Source: Strix aluco (lineage: Eukaryota; Chordata; Aves; Strigiformes; Strigidae). From it: a stretch of 64,000 bases of DNA. The stretch lies in the NCBI RefSeq assembly GCF_031877795.1, contig NC_133970.1, forward strand, positions 45,173,538-45,237,537, read 5' to 3'. Shown here in pieces: positions 19,857 through 29,378 of this stretch (position 1 is the first letter of the stretch; the number at the start of each line of letters is the position of its first letter). The position numbers and the translations under genes are program-made. The notes under the pieces were generated by a model that saw only the letters and a program-made list of their open reading frames with translations, was not told where the DNA came from and ran no database searches.

Positions 19857-21792
19857 GTGCAGAATATATGGATTACATGTCTGTAGCAGGTATGAGCTTT
19901 AGTGAAAGAATTTTCTGCTGCCATCCAATAGCAAACTGACCAAAAGATGGAATAAGTCAAGACTTCATTTACATATTTTATTATCTACCATGCAGGAGAA
20001 TTCTTGTCACAGAAAATGTAATAATTTTCATTTTAAAATGTAAATGAAAGAAGAATTTATTAAATTGCAATGAGCAGCAAGAATCCTATTCAAGGTTATA
20101 CTAAATCTTCAAATCCTCTACTAAATATAATTTCAAAAAAGAAGAAATTCTACCAGCAACTTACTAGTACTTGTATAAGAAAAAATTTAATATGCATAAC
20201 TACCCACTCTTATAACTACAGTTGAAATAGCTGTTTTGAATGGTGCAGCCTGAGCATCTGTATTTGGTATTGTAAAAGAGAAGTAACAGTATGGTGAGAG
20301 GTAAAACAAGATAAAGGACAGAATGAGTTTTACTGTCCGAAGTCATCAATGAGAAGAAGAAAGAGAAACAGTGATGTGTGGCATATCACTTCTTTACTGA
20401 CACTGAAGACAGGTCTACCCAAGTATACACTTAGACTAATGCTACTTCAAACTCAGTGGGGTTTTCAGAAGAGGCAGGAAGAAAATGGTGCATTCTGGAT
20501 ATTGTTAGTAATTCAGTCTGACAAATGCTGTTACTGTGCTGCTAAAAAGGAACTTGTGATTGATAATAATTTCTCTGGGAGCATTCATTCTGCATAAAAA
20601 GCTAAACATGCTGACAACTATGTGATCCTAGGGGGAGCAAGCAGCTTTTGAAACCCAAGGGCAGAAAAAGATGTGTCAGACTTGGAACATAAATTGTGTA
20701 AGATAAATTAGAACTTATATCATAGGTTCAGAATAAGGCACAATATGCATATGAACACAGGCATAATTATGCAAATTTGGGGATACATGATAAATAGTTT
20801 CCCAAGATACTCTGTCTAGGTTTTTTTTTTTTTAAGCTGGCATATTCACCATCTGGTTTTGTGCATACCTGAAACTCCAACCATGATTTTGCTTGGTTTT
20901 AATTTTAAATCTCATTCATACAACATTTCTCTGGGATAGAGCAGGACATCTACCATCCCTCTGGGGAAGGAATTTCAAAACTGTAATTTGCAAAAACACT
21001 AAGCTGTCTAGACAGGCATGTGCCAAACATCCATATGCCAAATAGCTTACAAAGTACTTGAATGGAACAGGTGAAGGGTTTTTTGGCCTACCACTCTCCA
21101 CATGACTCAAATGGCCAAAAGGGACAAACTCTTGCCATTGAACCTAAAAAGCAATTCTAACAGTTTCTACCATCACTCTGGAGAATGAAAAAAAAGAAGA
21201 ATGATCAGAGTTGTTATAGTAAAAATTTGACATAACACATAATTCAGAATGTGTATAAACTACTTTTTGAAAAAAAAATGCACATATGAGCCTCGGTAGG
21301 AAAGAAGGATCAGGACAGTAGATGAAAATGAGAAGAAAGACATATCATCAGATATAGAGACATGAGGAATATGAAAAAGGAAATAAATAGAAATATATGG
21401 GTAAGAATAATTCTGACTGAAGGAGAGAGTAAGAATCAATGGAGCAGAAAGAGCTGGAAATGGGAATAAATGGTAGGACAGCTGGAGAAAATCAGAGGCA
21501 GAGTAGCAGACTATTTTAGATCTTACTACTAGTTTGAACACAGAATATTCTACATTGTTATATCATTTGAACTGATCCATAAGTAACAGTAAGGGAGTCA
21601 TTGCTCTACCACACAAGCCCCTAACAGTTATAATTTCTGTCATTTCTTTAAAATGCTTGTTTGTGACACAACTTAAAGCATGAACAGTTGGATGATTTTT
21701 TCATCTTTCACTAGTGCCTGTGTTCAGTCATTCTATATTAAATTAAACTTCTTTACAGAATTTCACTTATTTTAAGGCAGACTGTTTATTCC
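19857..21792. other. AT-rich unique DNA, no gene seen
   Basis: The stretch is AT-rich with short random open frames only. Homopolymer runs (T12 near 20820, A near 21190 and 21270) are the only features. No exon or RNA gene was recognised. Confidence 0.6.
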
Positions 21793-22195
21793 TGTTGCGG
21801 GAGGATATCGGACCTGCACAACTCTATGAGAGTTATAACAAGCAAAGCTGTTTATTTTTCTAATAGTACATACTTAGCTCTCGCCAAAGCTCTTACTTCA
21901 TAATTAGCAAGTCAGCAATCAGACAGCTATCAACCTTTTCTCCCACCAGCATCAGACCACTCTAACACGCGCTGTGCAGACCAATCACCCTCTCGTTCAC
22001 GCGCTGTTCACGCAGCGGTAACTTCTCACAGCTCAGCACTTTCCCACAGCTCAGTGTTGCAGCTGGCCGTTGTTTTTCCCTGCCACCTTGGCACAACTCG
22101 GCAGTTTCTGATCTTTCTCCCAAGGCCTGTTTCTCATCAAAGCCTAGCTGTTGATTCAGAGGCTGTGCAAGGCTGATAGGCCAATGCCTCCCACA
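21793..22195 (-). mobile_element. 3' LTR of provirus C (403 bp)
   Basis: On the plus strand it runs from TGTTGCGGGAGGATATCGG to GCCTCCCACA. The same family occurs at 28204 (5' LTR), 45695 (solo) and, diverged, at 53129. TTTATT near 21850 is the poly(A) signal on the minus strand. A polypurine tract abuts its inner end, which proves the orientation. Confidence 0.92.
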
Positions 22196-22215
22196 TCTCC
22201 CCCTTCTTTGTTTTG
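22196..22215 (-). other. Polypurine tract of provirus C
   Basis: On the minus strand this reads AAAACAAAGAAGGGGGAGA, directly before the LTR's TGTGGGAG. It also encodes the last residues of the env tail frame (NKEGGD), as in provirus A. Confidence 0.88.
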
Positions 22216-22347
22216 CAGCTGCGCCTGCAAGACTTGTTTCAAAGCTTTATCAATTAAGGTTTGGGCAGACTTCAAAAATCACAGCATACTTAAAATAGTT
22301 CCACAGAAGGCTAGAAACAATACAGCAATTACAGTCACTAGTTGAAA
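22216..22347 (-). pseudogene. env: Remnant env transmembrane anchor and cytoplasmic tail (provirus C)
   Basis: Minus-strand frame from 22347: [20 protein letters not shown] is a membrane span. A TGA follows at 22279-22281, then an open tail (KSAQTLIDKALKQVLQAQL) running through the polypurine tract into the LTR. Provirus A ends its env the same way (membrane span, stop, tail, PPT), which supports the call. The frame is offset by one base from the LDL-A frame directly upstream, with which it overlaps by about 9 bp. Confidence 0.75.
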
Positions 22348-22604
22348 AGAGTAGGACAGTCTTTTTCACCATCACATTTCCAGGACACTGGGATACACTG
22401 GGTTGACTGAGGACCACAGCTGATTTCATTTACCCGGCATGTTCTCATATGGCACAGTTCAGCACTCTCGTCAGACCCACCCTCGCAGTCCGGATCCCCA
22501 TCACACTGCCATCTGTTAGGCACACACTGACCACTGATGCACACAAAATCAGATTCAGCACACGTCTTCTTCACACAAGCACTCTCATCACTGCCATAAA
22601 GCAT
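22338..22604 (-). CDS. Captured LDL-receptor class A repeats (VLDLR-like), intronless fragment
   Basis: An 88-codon minus-strand frame encodes the end of one LDL-A repeat (GSDESAC), one complete repeat with six cysteines, and most of a third with five. In the complete repeat (about residues 15-51) the calcium site is present: WQCDGDPDC followed by GGSDES. The third repeat stops after CDGEKDC, before its acidic SDE motif and last cysteine, and runs into the env anchor region with a TAG. The order and linker sequences ([20 protein letters not shown]) look like repeats 1-3 of the very-low-density lipoprotein receptor. Receptor genes of this family normally have introns between these repeats; none is seen, so the segment looks copied from mRNA. 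It occupies the env position of provirus C. The frame stays open about 45 codons upstream without an ATG. The ATG at 22604 may not be a real start. Confidence 0.8.
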   Translation of the reverse strand: MLYGSDESACVKKTCAESDFVCISGQCVPNRWQCDGDPDCEGGSDESAELCHMRTCRVNEISCGPQSTQCIPVSWKCDGEKDCPTLFN

Positions 22605-22605
22605 A

Positions 22606-23065
22606 TGACTAAGTGCTACAAAATAAGGAAGATACAGAATAGCACACTTACTTAATGGGGTACTAACATTCAGATCCGCAATTGCCGGGGAACCCTGGAT
22701 GCAGCGAGAATTTAGAGTGCCCTTCCTCGCAAACCGGAAATCCTACGCGATGCGTCCATCCGTAGGTGAGGCATCCAACATCGCTGCAAGCAGGTCCAGC
22801 CTCATATATCTAAATCAGCAGGCCAAAATAACTGGCAATTTTCTTTGAGCGGAAACATCTGCTCTCATCCTCCTGTTGGGTTCCACCCAGAGCCTGGCCA
22901 CCACTCAAGGGGGAAACCAAGGGAGTTTCTAATAAGGTTAAACACTTGAGGTCTTGCTTCTTAATATTGCTAAACAAGGAAAGTTGAATACACACATTCT
23001 TATAGCATTTCATCCTTATTAATAACTACATTTTGTCTAAGCTACATCTTTCACTAGTGACTAGT
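22606..23065 (-). mobile_element. Partial family B LTR inside provirus C env region
   Basis: Aligned by eye with the B LTR at 44100-44530: shared blocks include GGAAATCCTACGCG, CGTAGGTGAGGC, GGTCCAGCCT with TATAT, TTGAGCGGAAA, CCTGTTGG, CCAAGGGAGTTTCTAA and CATCTTTC. It lacks the first 200 bp or so of the LTR. The minus orientation matches provirus B. Its weaker end reaches the LDL-A segment. Similarity is clear from about 22675; between 22606 and 22675 it is marginal. Confidence 0.75.
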
Positions 23066-23211
23066 AAGCCTATATATGTCATCAAGGAGTTGCAATTACT
23101 GTCAGCATTTTCTCTTAAAAGAGTTGGCAACTGCAGTGTGATTAAGGACAGAGATAGTGTCTTTGGTCCTATTGCAGCAGCAAGCATTGCCCATCCATTC
23201 TGCTTAAATGA

Positions 23212-24235
23212 TCAGTCGAAGAGATGGCGAACTGCTGGCACAGGGGCATCCACAGCACCCACAGCCGGCTCCTGAGTGTCCACCAAAAGCTGCCTCTCAC
23301 GCCTCGGGTGTGGTCGCACACACCTTGCCGGTAACCACCGGGGACCGTGACCTGTGGAGACACAAGCATAACCTCTTCCCCAGGTTATTAAAGGATCTGG
23401 TCCTGCCCAGTTACCACTCTCCAGGTTTTTGCTAACACTTGAGCCTTGCCCTGGACTTCTTCTTGATCTGGTATCTGCGACCAGAAGTGACACAATATTG
23501 GTGGCACCTGTGAGGCAGGGGAAATGTTTAAAAAGTTCATGGCATATAATGCCTTATTTAGCCTTTCATGAGGTGTAGATTGATCCCCTCCATCTCCCCC
23601 TTTTTGTTGTTGTAACAGACGCTTTAGCGTGCCATGCGTACGCTCCACAATGGCCTGTCCGGTCGGTGAGTGGGGAATGCTGGGCAATGCTTGACTCCCC
23701 ACTCCATGGCAGGATGCAGACACTGCTCCAGAAAAGGTATCAACAGACACATGTACACATTTTAACGTTCCAAGTGCAGCGAAGTGAGTGACGTCAGATT
23801 GCCATAATTCTGAGGAGGTGAGTCCCCGAGGGTTGACACCACTAGCTGTTGAAGAGAGGGAGTCCTCTGGTATTCAGGGCAAGTGGCAATGACGTCTTTA
23901 GCCTGACGCCTTGATAAAGAAAACTGGTTTTGTATTGCCCTGGCGTTTTGGTGGAAAAATGCATGTGAAAGCCGAGCTTGCTCAAAGACATCAGGTACCA
24001 CCTGAGCCGCCAGAGTCAACGCATCCGCTCGTCGATTGCCTTCAACCAAAGGTCCAGGTAGTGCAGTATGCGCTCGGATATGTACAATAAAATAAGAAGT
24101 CTTGCAATTATTTAATACTCGTAAAACGGTGTGCGTTAATGAATATAACAGTGGATTATTAACGTCCTTCGGACATGAATTCTCTATACGCTGTACAAGA
24201 TTGGCAACATAAGCAGAATCAGTAACAATGTTCAT
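23212..24235 (-). pseudogene. pol: Integrase and RNase H end of provirus C pol
   Basis: Minus-strand pieces in more than one frame cover late RNase H (MNIVTDSAYVANLVQRIENS near 24235), the integrase zinc domain (LSHAFFHQNA; CPEYQ, where the CX2C second cysteine has become tyrosine), the core (IPHSPTGQAIVERTHGTLKR near 23660) and the C-terminal domain (GYACVSTGHGPRWLPARCV near 23390). A gap near 23750 removes the middle of the core, including the second catalytic Asp region. Similar to provirus A integrase but clearly diverged. Non-functional. Confidence 0.9.
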
Positions 24236-25420
24236 TGGGGTGTCCCAGCGTTGAAATACACGGACTACTGCAGCTAGCTCAACGATCTGTGGCGATCCCG
24301 GGGATCGAGTAATGTCTGATTGGGTCTTGCCATACTACGACTGACTTTCCCGTTTTTCCAGATCCATCAGCAAACACAGTCAAGGCTTGCAACGGTACAT
24401 CGCTGCACTTTGGCATGGCATATAATAACAAATTTTGCTGCAATAATTTATGTGACGGGCTGTGTACTAAAAGCTGTCCGGGGTAGTCACAGATCACTGT
24501 CTGAAATGCTAAAGACATTTGTATTAGCCACTGTAACATGTGCATAGTAACCGGAACAATGATACACACAGGTTCCTGACCAGCAAGTAATAGTAGGCGC
24601 TGCCTACCTTTCATGATCAGTCTGGCAAACATTTCTGGACGAGTAGTGACCGTCTTGTGCATTTGGTGTGACAAAACAAAAAACAAAACAAAACAAAACA
24701 ATCCATTTAACAATAACAAGAGGGTCACTAAGTGTTTCATCCCATTGAAACAGCAGAGCATAGGGCTGCCCTGGAGAGTTAAATAATATCAGTTGATACG
24801 GATGGCCGGGCACACATCGCGATGTCTGTCTTTCTGAGATGGCGTTAGCCACACGGTGGAGATCTTGTTTCACTGTCTCTGTAAGTACTCTGGGTGATGT
24901 CAGTGAAGGATCTCCTCACAAAATATCAAACAAGCTATGCAGATCATCGTTAGTTAGGCCCAACAACGGCCGTATCCAATTTATGGCTCCCAACAGTTTC
25001 TGTCAATCATTTAAAGTCTTAACATCAGTTTTAAGTTCAACCTGTTGTGGGACATTAGTCTGTTCACAAATTCTCCACCCCAGGTACTGCCACGGTGATG
25101 ACCTCTGTACCTTTTCAGGTGCTATTTGTCACCCCATTTGAGATACTGAGTCTTTGGGTAAAGCAAGAGCCTTTTCCATGATCTCCTGTGTTTCTGCTGC
25201 TCTAAGGATGTCATCCATATAATGATAGATAACAGCCTGGGGGACCTGCGTTCTAACAGGGCTCAAAGCCTTTGCAACAAACCACTGACACATCGTGGGG
25301 CTGTTTTTCATGCCTTGTGGCAAAACAACCCAGTGGTACCATCTTGCAGGTTCACTGACATTAATACTGGGAACAGAGAAGGCAAATTTGGGTGCATCAT
25401 CCAGATGCAAGGGAATGGTA
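24236..25420 (-). pseudogene. pol: RT palm/thumb and connection of provirus C pol
   Basis: Minus-strand fragments carry palm motifs (AFSVPSINVSEPARWYHWVV; LPQGMKNSPTMC), an intact YMDD near 25220 (HYMDDIL), thumb, connection (TTRPEMFARLIMKGRQRLLL near 24640) and early RNase H (TVFADGSGKTGKSVV near 24380). Several frameshifts and an A-rich insertion (AAAACAAAACAAAACAAAAC on the minus strand, near 24680) disrupt it. Unlike provirus A, the catalytic YMDD survives. Confidence 0.9.
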
Positions 25421-25799
25421 TGTAGGGAGTGGCGTTCAGAAGATCTCGCGATGTACGGAAGGAATAGCTGTAGCCCTCCCTTGTTACGAGGTAAGGTGAT
25501 GGATAGGCTTGTAATGTTAAGGGCACGCCCACGAAGGAGGTGCTTGGTGAACGTATATAGGTGAGATACACAGTTTAATAAACGGACATTTTGTATCCAT
25601 CATATTGGTGTTTGTACTGATGTCCCCGTGAAGGTCTTAACCTCCTGCAGCATTAGTCTGCGATCTGAGCGCCACTGATATGTGGATTGGCAGGTTTAAT
25701 GAGGCAGGCTAATTGCGGTGTTGCAGTGTTAGTCTCTGCGACCTGAGCGCCACTGACACGTGGAGAGGCAGGTTCAAAGAGGCAGAGCTAACAGCAACA
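25421..25799 (+). mobile_element. Alpha-like solo LTR inserted in provirus C RT (379 bp)
   Basis: It starts TGTAGGGAGTGG and ends CTAACAGCAACA, flanked by perfect 6-bp duplications ATGGTA (25415-25420 and 25800-25805). The reverse transcriptase reading continues on both sides of it. TATATAGG precedes AATAAACGGACATTTTG near 25575, a layout like avian alpharetrovirus LTRs. The long U5 holds two copies of a roughly 75-bp unit (shared core CTGAGCGCCACTGA). It is opposite in orientation to provirus C. Confidence 0.9.
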
Positions 25800-25805
25800 A
25801 TGGTA

Positions 25806-26190
25806 AAAAATTTCAATCCTTTAGATCAATTATTATAAGATGCCAGTTTCAGGGAATCACTGTTGGGGAGGGCATGCCTGGCTGTAACGTACCCATACCC
25901 TCCATGGCATCATGAATGTGTCAGAGATCATGTAAAAGTCACCATTTACCACTTTTCTTTAAAATAACAAACACCGGGGAGTTCCAAGGACTGGTGGTAG
26001 GTACGAGATGTCCTGCACTTAATTGTTCCTGAACTAAATCATTAAGGTGGCACAACTGTTCCATTGGTGAGGGCCACTGACCCACCCACACAGGTGATTC
26101 TGTTTTCCAGGTTAGTCTCAGGGTGGGTTTAGGGGTGGGCTGTGCTGCAGTGGCCCTTAAGACAAATTTGATCCAATTGGAGTTCCCCAT
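25806..26190 (-). pseudogene. pol: N-terminal RT of provirus C pol
   Basis: Minus-strand frame from 26190: [20 protein letters not shown], then [20 protein letters not shown], the fingers of a betaretroviral RT. Beyond 25939 further RT sequence is readable only through stops (LHDL; GTLQPGMPSP; IIIDLKD), up to the solo LTR insertion. Similarity to provirus A from 13260 is high. Confidence 0.9.
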
Positions 26191-26202
26191 TGAGCCATAC
26201 AG

Positions 26203-26700
26203 TCACGACCCCATGATGTAAGAGGGGTTTCCGATATAAATGGACGAATATTTGCTACCTGGTTTTCTGGGCCCCTTACATGAATGAGTTATTTGCTTTG
26301 AAACGTTACAGCATGACCACCAACCCTGAAAAGCACTCGCGTTACCCGAGCTAACAGCCAACCTGCTCACAGATATTACGGTCACATCCGCGCCAGTATG
26401 TAATATGCCTGTCAGTGCAACAGATTTTCTGCTTTGGTGAGGGCACATTTTACCAGAGGTCGCCCTTGTGTCACTGTCTGAGCCCAAAATATTTGAGGAG
26501 TACCTGCTGACCCAAATCCTGAGTCACCCCGGCTTCTCGGCATACTGTTAGGGGGAGCTGCAGTCAAATAAACAAGCTGAGCAATTTTTGACCCTTTTGT
26601 TACTGAACACGGGGGTACCGGGGTCCAGGCCATAATTCTGATTTCCCCTTCATAATCGGCATCTATGACCCCTGGTAAAACGAACAACCCCTGTAAGGTT
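26203..26700 (-). pseudogene. pro: dUTPase-protease remnant of provirus C
   Basis: From about 26687 the minus strand reads GVIDADYEGEIRIMAWTPVP and a glycine motif (GDSGFGSAG), the second half of a dUTPase. Another frame then carries the protease active-site region TGILHTGADVTVIS: His stands where the catalytic Asp belongs, which would abolish activity. The dUTPase N-terminus is interrupted by the T-run at 26731-26755. Broken gene. Confidence 0.85.
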
Positions 26701-26730
26701 GTAGATGAACTTCCCAGTAATAATGCACCT

Positions 26731-26755
26731 TTTTTTTTTTTTTTTTTTTTTTTTT
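26731..26755. repeat. Homopolymer T run (about 25 bp)
   Basis: A run of about 25 Ts lies inside the dUTPase-coding region of provirus C; on the provirus strand it is poly(A). It could be slippage expansion or an assembly artefact. Confidence 0.9.
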
Positions 26756-26861
26756 CCCATTTCCCAACAGTCTATATACTCCTGTTGGTATCAAGGATAC
26801 AGTGGTATCTAATGATGTTACTGACTCGGAGGCTGCTAGGTCCACGCCTGATCGGTATCAA

Positions 26862-27014
26862 CTAAATTATTATAAACCACCACTGATTGCAATATTTGAT
26901 TAGTGTCTTTTTGTTCACACTTGTGCCTGGAGGTCCCCCTATCTTCTTCCAGCATTTAAAAATACAGCCTAGGGGGCTCTTTTTGACTATTCCCCCACTC
27001 CAGCCGCTTCCCAT
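26862..27014 (-). pseudogene. gag: Gamma-type Gag matrix fragment in provirus C
   Basis: Minus-strand ATG at 27014 opens a 50-codon frame: MGSGWSGGIVKKSPLGCIFK, then CWKKIGG and LIKYCNQWW, ending at a TAG. A glycine-2 start and a Trp/Cys-rich helix pattern recall the matrix N-terminus of gammaretrovirus-like Gag, unlike the betaretroviral matrix at 27784-28050. If right, a third lineage contributed to this provirus. Short and diverged, so the family call is tentative. Confidence 0.45.
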
Positions 27015-27083
27015 CTCGTCTGCTTTACCTTAACACGCTACCTGATTAAGCTGACAATATCCCCCTCAGGCAGATGGTACAAG

Positions 27084-27725
27084 GGTGCGCTCTCCCCACA
27101 GAGTACGCACCTAAATTCAAGACAACAATGAACACAGAGTTACTGCCTCCCGCTAGAGGAGATATTTCACCTGTGACACTTCAAACACTGAGCCCGAACA
27201 AACAGGCAGCACCAGTGACCCAGCGGGCGGGCACTAGGGCGCTCTGTACTAAGGAATGTTCCCTCGTCCTGCACTACCCCCCCACTGGTACAGAGTCTGC
27301 CCTGCGCTTCGTTCCTCTGCGGCCGCTTCCCTCGCGGGATAACGGAACTGCGGGTCAGAGAACTCCGCACTCCGCAGCTGCAGCTGGGCTGCGTCTCACA
27401 CCCGCAGAACAGTCCCACACCCACACAAAGGGGCCCTTACACTTATTACTCACACAACATCAAATGACAAATACTACAAACATCAAAACACCATTAAGAA
27501 TATATAAAGCCATTGATTATGTGGTGCGTCCAGAAAATTCCTCCTTCTTTGTTTTTAAATCAAGGCCTTTAGTGTACTGACCATCAGAAAGGTTTAAAGT
27601 TAGTCCTTTTAGAATGGACAAGGGACTCCGCATCCCAGTGTCAGCACCTTCTGTAAAAACTGCCGCTTTTGGTGTTCGGGGGAGGTGGGACGGACGATCG
27701 CGCGGTGCTAGATGGCCGCAGGCAG
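27084..27725 (-). repeat. Segment X, copy 2
   Basis: This is the longer copy of the segment at 1-438. Near 27540-27690 the minus strand contains LTLNLSDGQY preceded by a decayed DTG-like region, matching provirus B near 40890 and 41090 (protease to RT junction). This suggests X derives in part from a B-like ERVL pol. The remaining 450 bp is GC-rich in its middle and was not recognised. Confidence 0.6.
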
Positions 27726-27783
27726 TCGCTCCGTGGCGGGGGGGCTTGAGGAGGCCCCAGGCCACTGCCGCCAACTCCGCGCT

Positions 27784-28050
27784 TTAAGTGTCCGAAACCA
27801 ACTTCCAAGTGGTCGCGAGCTCACTGGCATGCTGATCCCCCTTGGAAATAGCTTCCCACAACTGTTCACCTCTTTCAGCCCATTTTGCTGGTTCAAAGGC
27901 TGTGAGGGTATCGGCAGGATGGCCGTGGTTTCTGCACCATTTAAGTAACCTTCGTACAGAAGTTTCGTTATAAATTATCCCTCTCATAGAGAGTATATGC
28001 AGCAGGAGTCTGACAGTGGCCGTCTCCTCTGCGGACATGTTCTGCCCCAT
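27784..28050 (-). pseudogene. gag: Gag matrix of provirus C
   Basis: Minus-strand frame from ATG 28050: MGQNMSAEETATVRLLLHIL, then SVRRLLKWCRNHGHPADTLT and GEQLWEAISKGDQHASELAT. It has a glycine-2 myristoylation start and the same helical matrix pattern as proviruses A and D, ending at a stop after about 88 residues. The normal linker, capsid and nucleocapsid are missing; segment X follows. Distance from the primer site is about 140 bp. Confidence 0.88.
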
Positions 28051-28181
28051 GCTGCCCCCGATTGATCACCTCTCCCGGGTGAGTTTCCGTCGATCGACTG
28101 TTTTCCATCCTCCCTGTCACACCCCGCTGCAGACAGTACCTCCGAACGGGGATCCTCCCGCGGCGTCTTCTGCACTCCGTC

Positions 28182-28200
28182 CTGGGACATCGGGGTCACC
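28182..28200 (-). other. Primer binding site of provirus C
   Basis: On the minus strand the sequence after the LTR reads ACAAATGGTGACCCCGATG, the same TGGTGACCCCGATG core as provirus D (30912). The cognate tRNA is not assigned with confidence. Confidence 0.75.
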
Positions 28201-28203
28201 ATT

Positions 28204-28893
28204 TGTTGCGGGAGGATATCGGACCTGCACAACTCTATGAGAGTTATAACAAGCAAAGCTGTTTATTTTTCCAGTAGTACATACTTATGCTCTCACCAAA
28301 GCCAAAAAGGTCCTAGTTACATTACATACATTCTTTAATAATTATAGACAAAAGCTACAGTGAAAGAACATAAGACAAATGGTGCACAGTTAATGAGCAT
28401 TTATTGAACGATAAAGATAAAATACTATCTGATGAGGCCTTATGACTATTTGAAACACTATTCAAAACATTTCAGGCCATTGCATATAAAGTAATGCATC
28501 CAGAAAATTATAAACTCACATTTTATAACTGTCTGGAAAAGTGTGGTTTCATTAACTTAATTTGTATATTGCAGAAACACTATGCCAGAGACTGAATTCA
28601 ACTGTGCACGTCAAAAATAAACCATCTGAACTTTACTTACTACTTAGCTTCTGTGGCAACTGAGGTATGGACTCTCCATTGAAGTGCAGAAGAAAAGACC
28701 CTTTATTATTACAATAGTAACTTCTCACAGCTCAGCACTTTCCCACAGCTCAGTGTTGCAGCTGGCCGTTGTTTTTCCCTGCCACCTTGGCACAACTCAG
28801 CACTTTTTTATCTTTCTTCCAAGGCCTGTTTCTCATCAAAGCCTAGCTATTTCTCAGAGGCTGTGCAAGGCTGACAGGCCAATGTCTCCCACA
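28204..28893 (-). mobile_element. 5' LTR of provirus C, with foreign middle segment
   Basis: Bases 28204-28305 and about 28720-28893 match the two ends of the family C LTR (compare 21793-22195 and 45695-46086). Between them the expected 120 bp or so is absent and about 415 bp of unrelated AT-rich sequence stands instead. The outer end is CTCCCACA at 28893. Confidence 0.8.
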
Positions 28894-29153
28894 TGTGCCC
28901 TGCACAGAGCCTCTCTAACTCTCAAAGACTGTGACTAGTGAATGCCTGGTTGACTTTTTGCTGCACAGAGCAGATGGGACTGCTGCAGTATTTCATTTCA
29001 CACTAGGAAAGTTGTGAGGGGCCATAAGCCTTGGGGTCAGCAAGAGGACAGAGGCCACAGAGCCAGGTTTCAAATTAACTGCATAAGGGTATTGTATGGG
29101 GAGATGGGGGGTAGGGGATATGCATCCTGCAGAGGCCAGACTACTAATTGCAG

Positions 29154-29378
29154 TGTCCTGGTTTCGGCCAGGATAGAGTTAACTTTCCTTGAGCTGGGAA
29201 GGGTCACAGCTGGAGGGCCGGGTCTGGATTGACCATTGGAGTATTCCACATCATGTGATGTTACGCTCAGTATATAAAGGAGGTGGGTTCTCTCTCATTT
29301 CCACTTCTGGTTGGCACCAGGTGGTGAGCAACTGCATTCTGTATTACCCATTTGGACTTCCTATTGTTACAATGTAAG
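29154..29378 (+). mobile_element. Truncated ERVL-type LTR
   Basis: It starts TGTCCTGGTTTCGGCC and continues AGGATAGAGTTAACTTTCC, then CACAGCTGGAGGGCCG, the same opening as the LTR at 48771-49189; the opening of 46323-46691 is more diverged. TATATAAAGG lies near 29272. The 3' half is missing after about 29378. Confidence 0.75.

Larger units (their letters stand above)
21793..28893 (-). mobile_element. Provirus C: mosaic minus-strand ERV carrying host LDL-A sequence
   Basis: Reading leftwards from 28893: 5' LTR (altered), primer site, matrix, segment X, a gamma-type matrix fragment, dUTPase-protease, pol (split by a solo LTR), a B-family LTR fragment, LDL-receptor class A repeats, env membrane anchor and tail, polypurine tract, 3' LTR (21793-22195). 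The pol is closest by eye to that of provirus A. Capsid and nucleocapsid are absent. The outer flanks TATTCC and TGTGCC agree at only 4 of 6 positions, so a target duplication is doubtful. The element is a patchwork of at least three ERV lineages plus host sequence. Confidence 0.85.

Noticed and set aside
22338-22604. Interpretation as a real VLDLR exon of a host gene at this locus
   Set aside because: It covers parts of three repeats without introns, is flanked by an LTR fragment and the env anchor, and no other receptor exon is visible in the window.
27074-27580. 168-codon plus-strand frame in segment X, partly shared with 45-260
   Set aside because: The shared sequence explains the shared frame. 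The provirus runs on the minus strand, and the start codon of the longer frame is not ATG.
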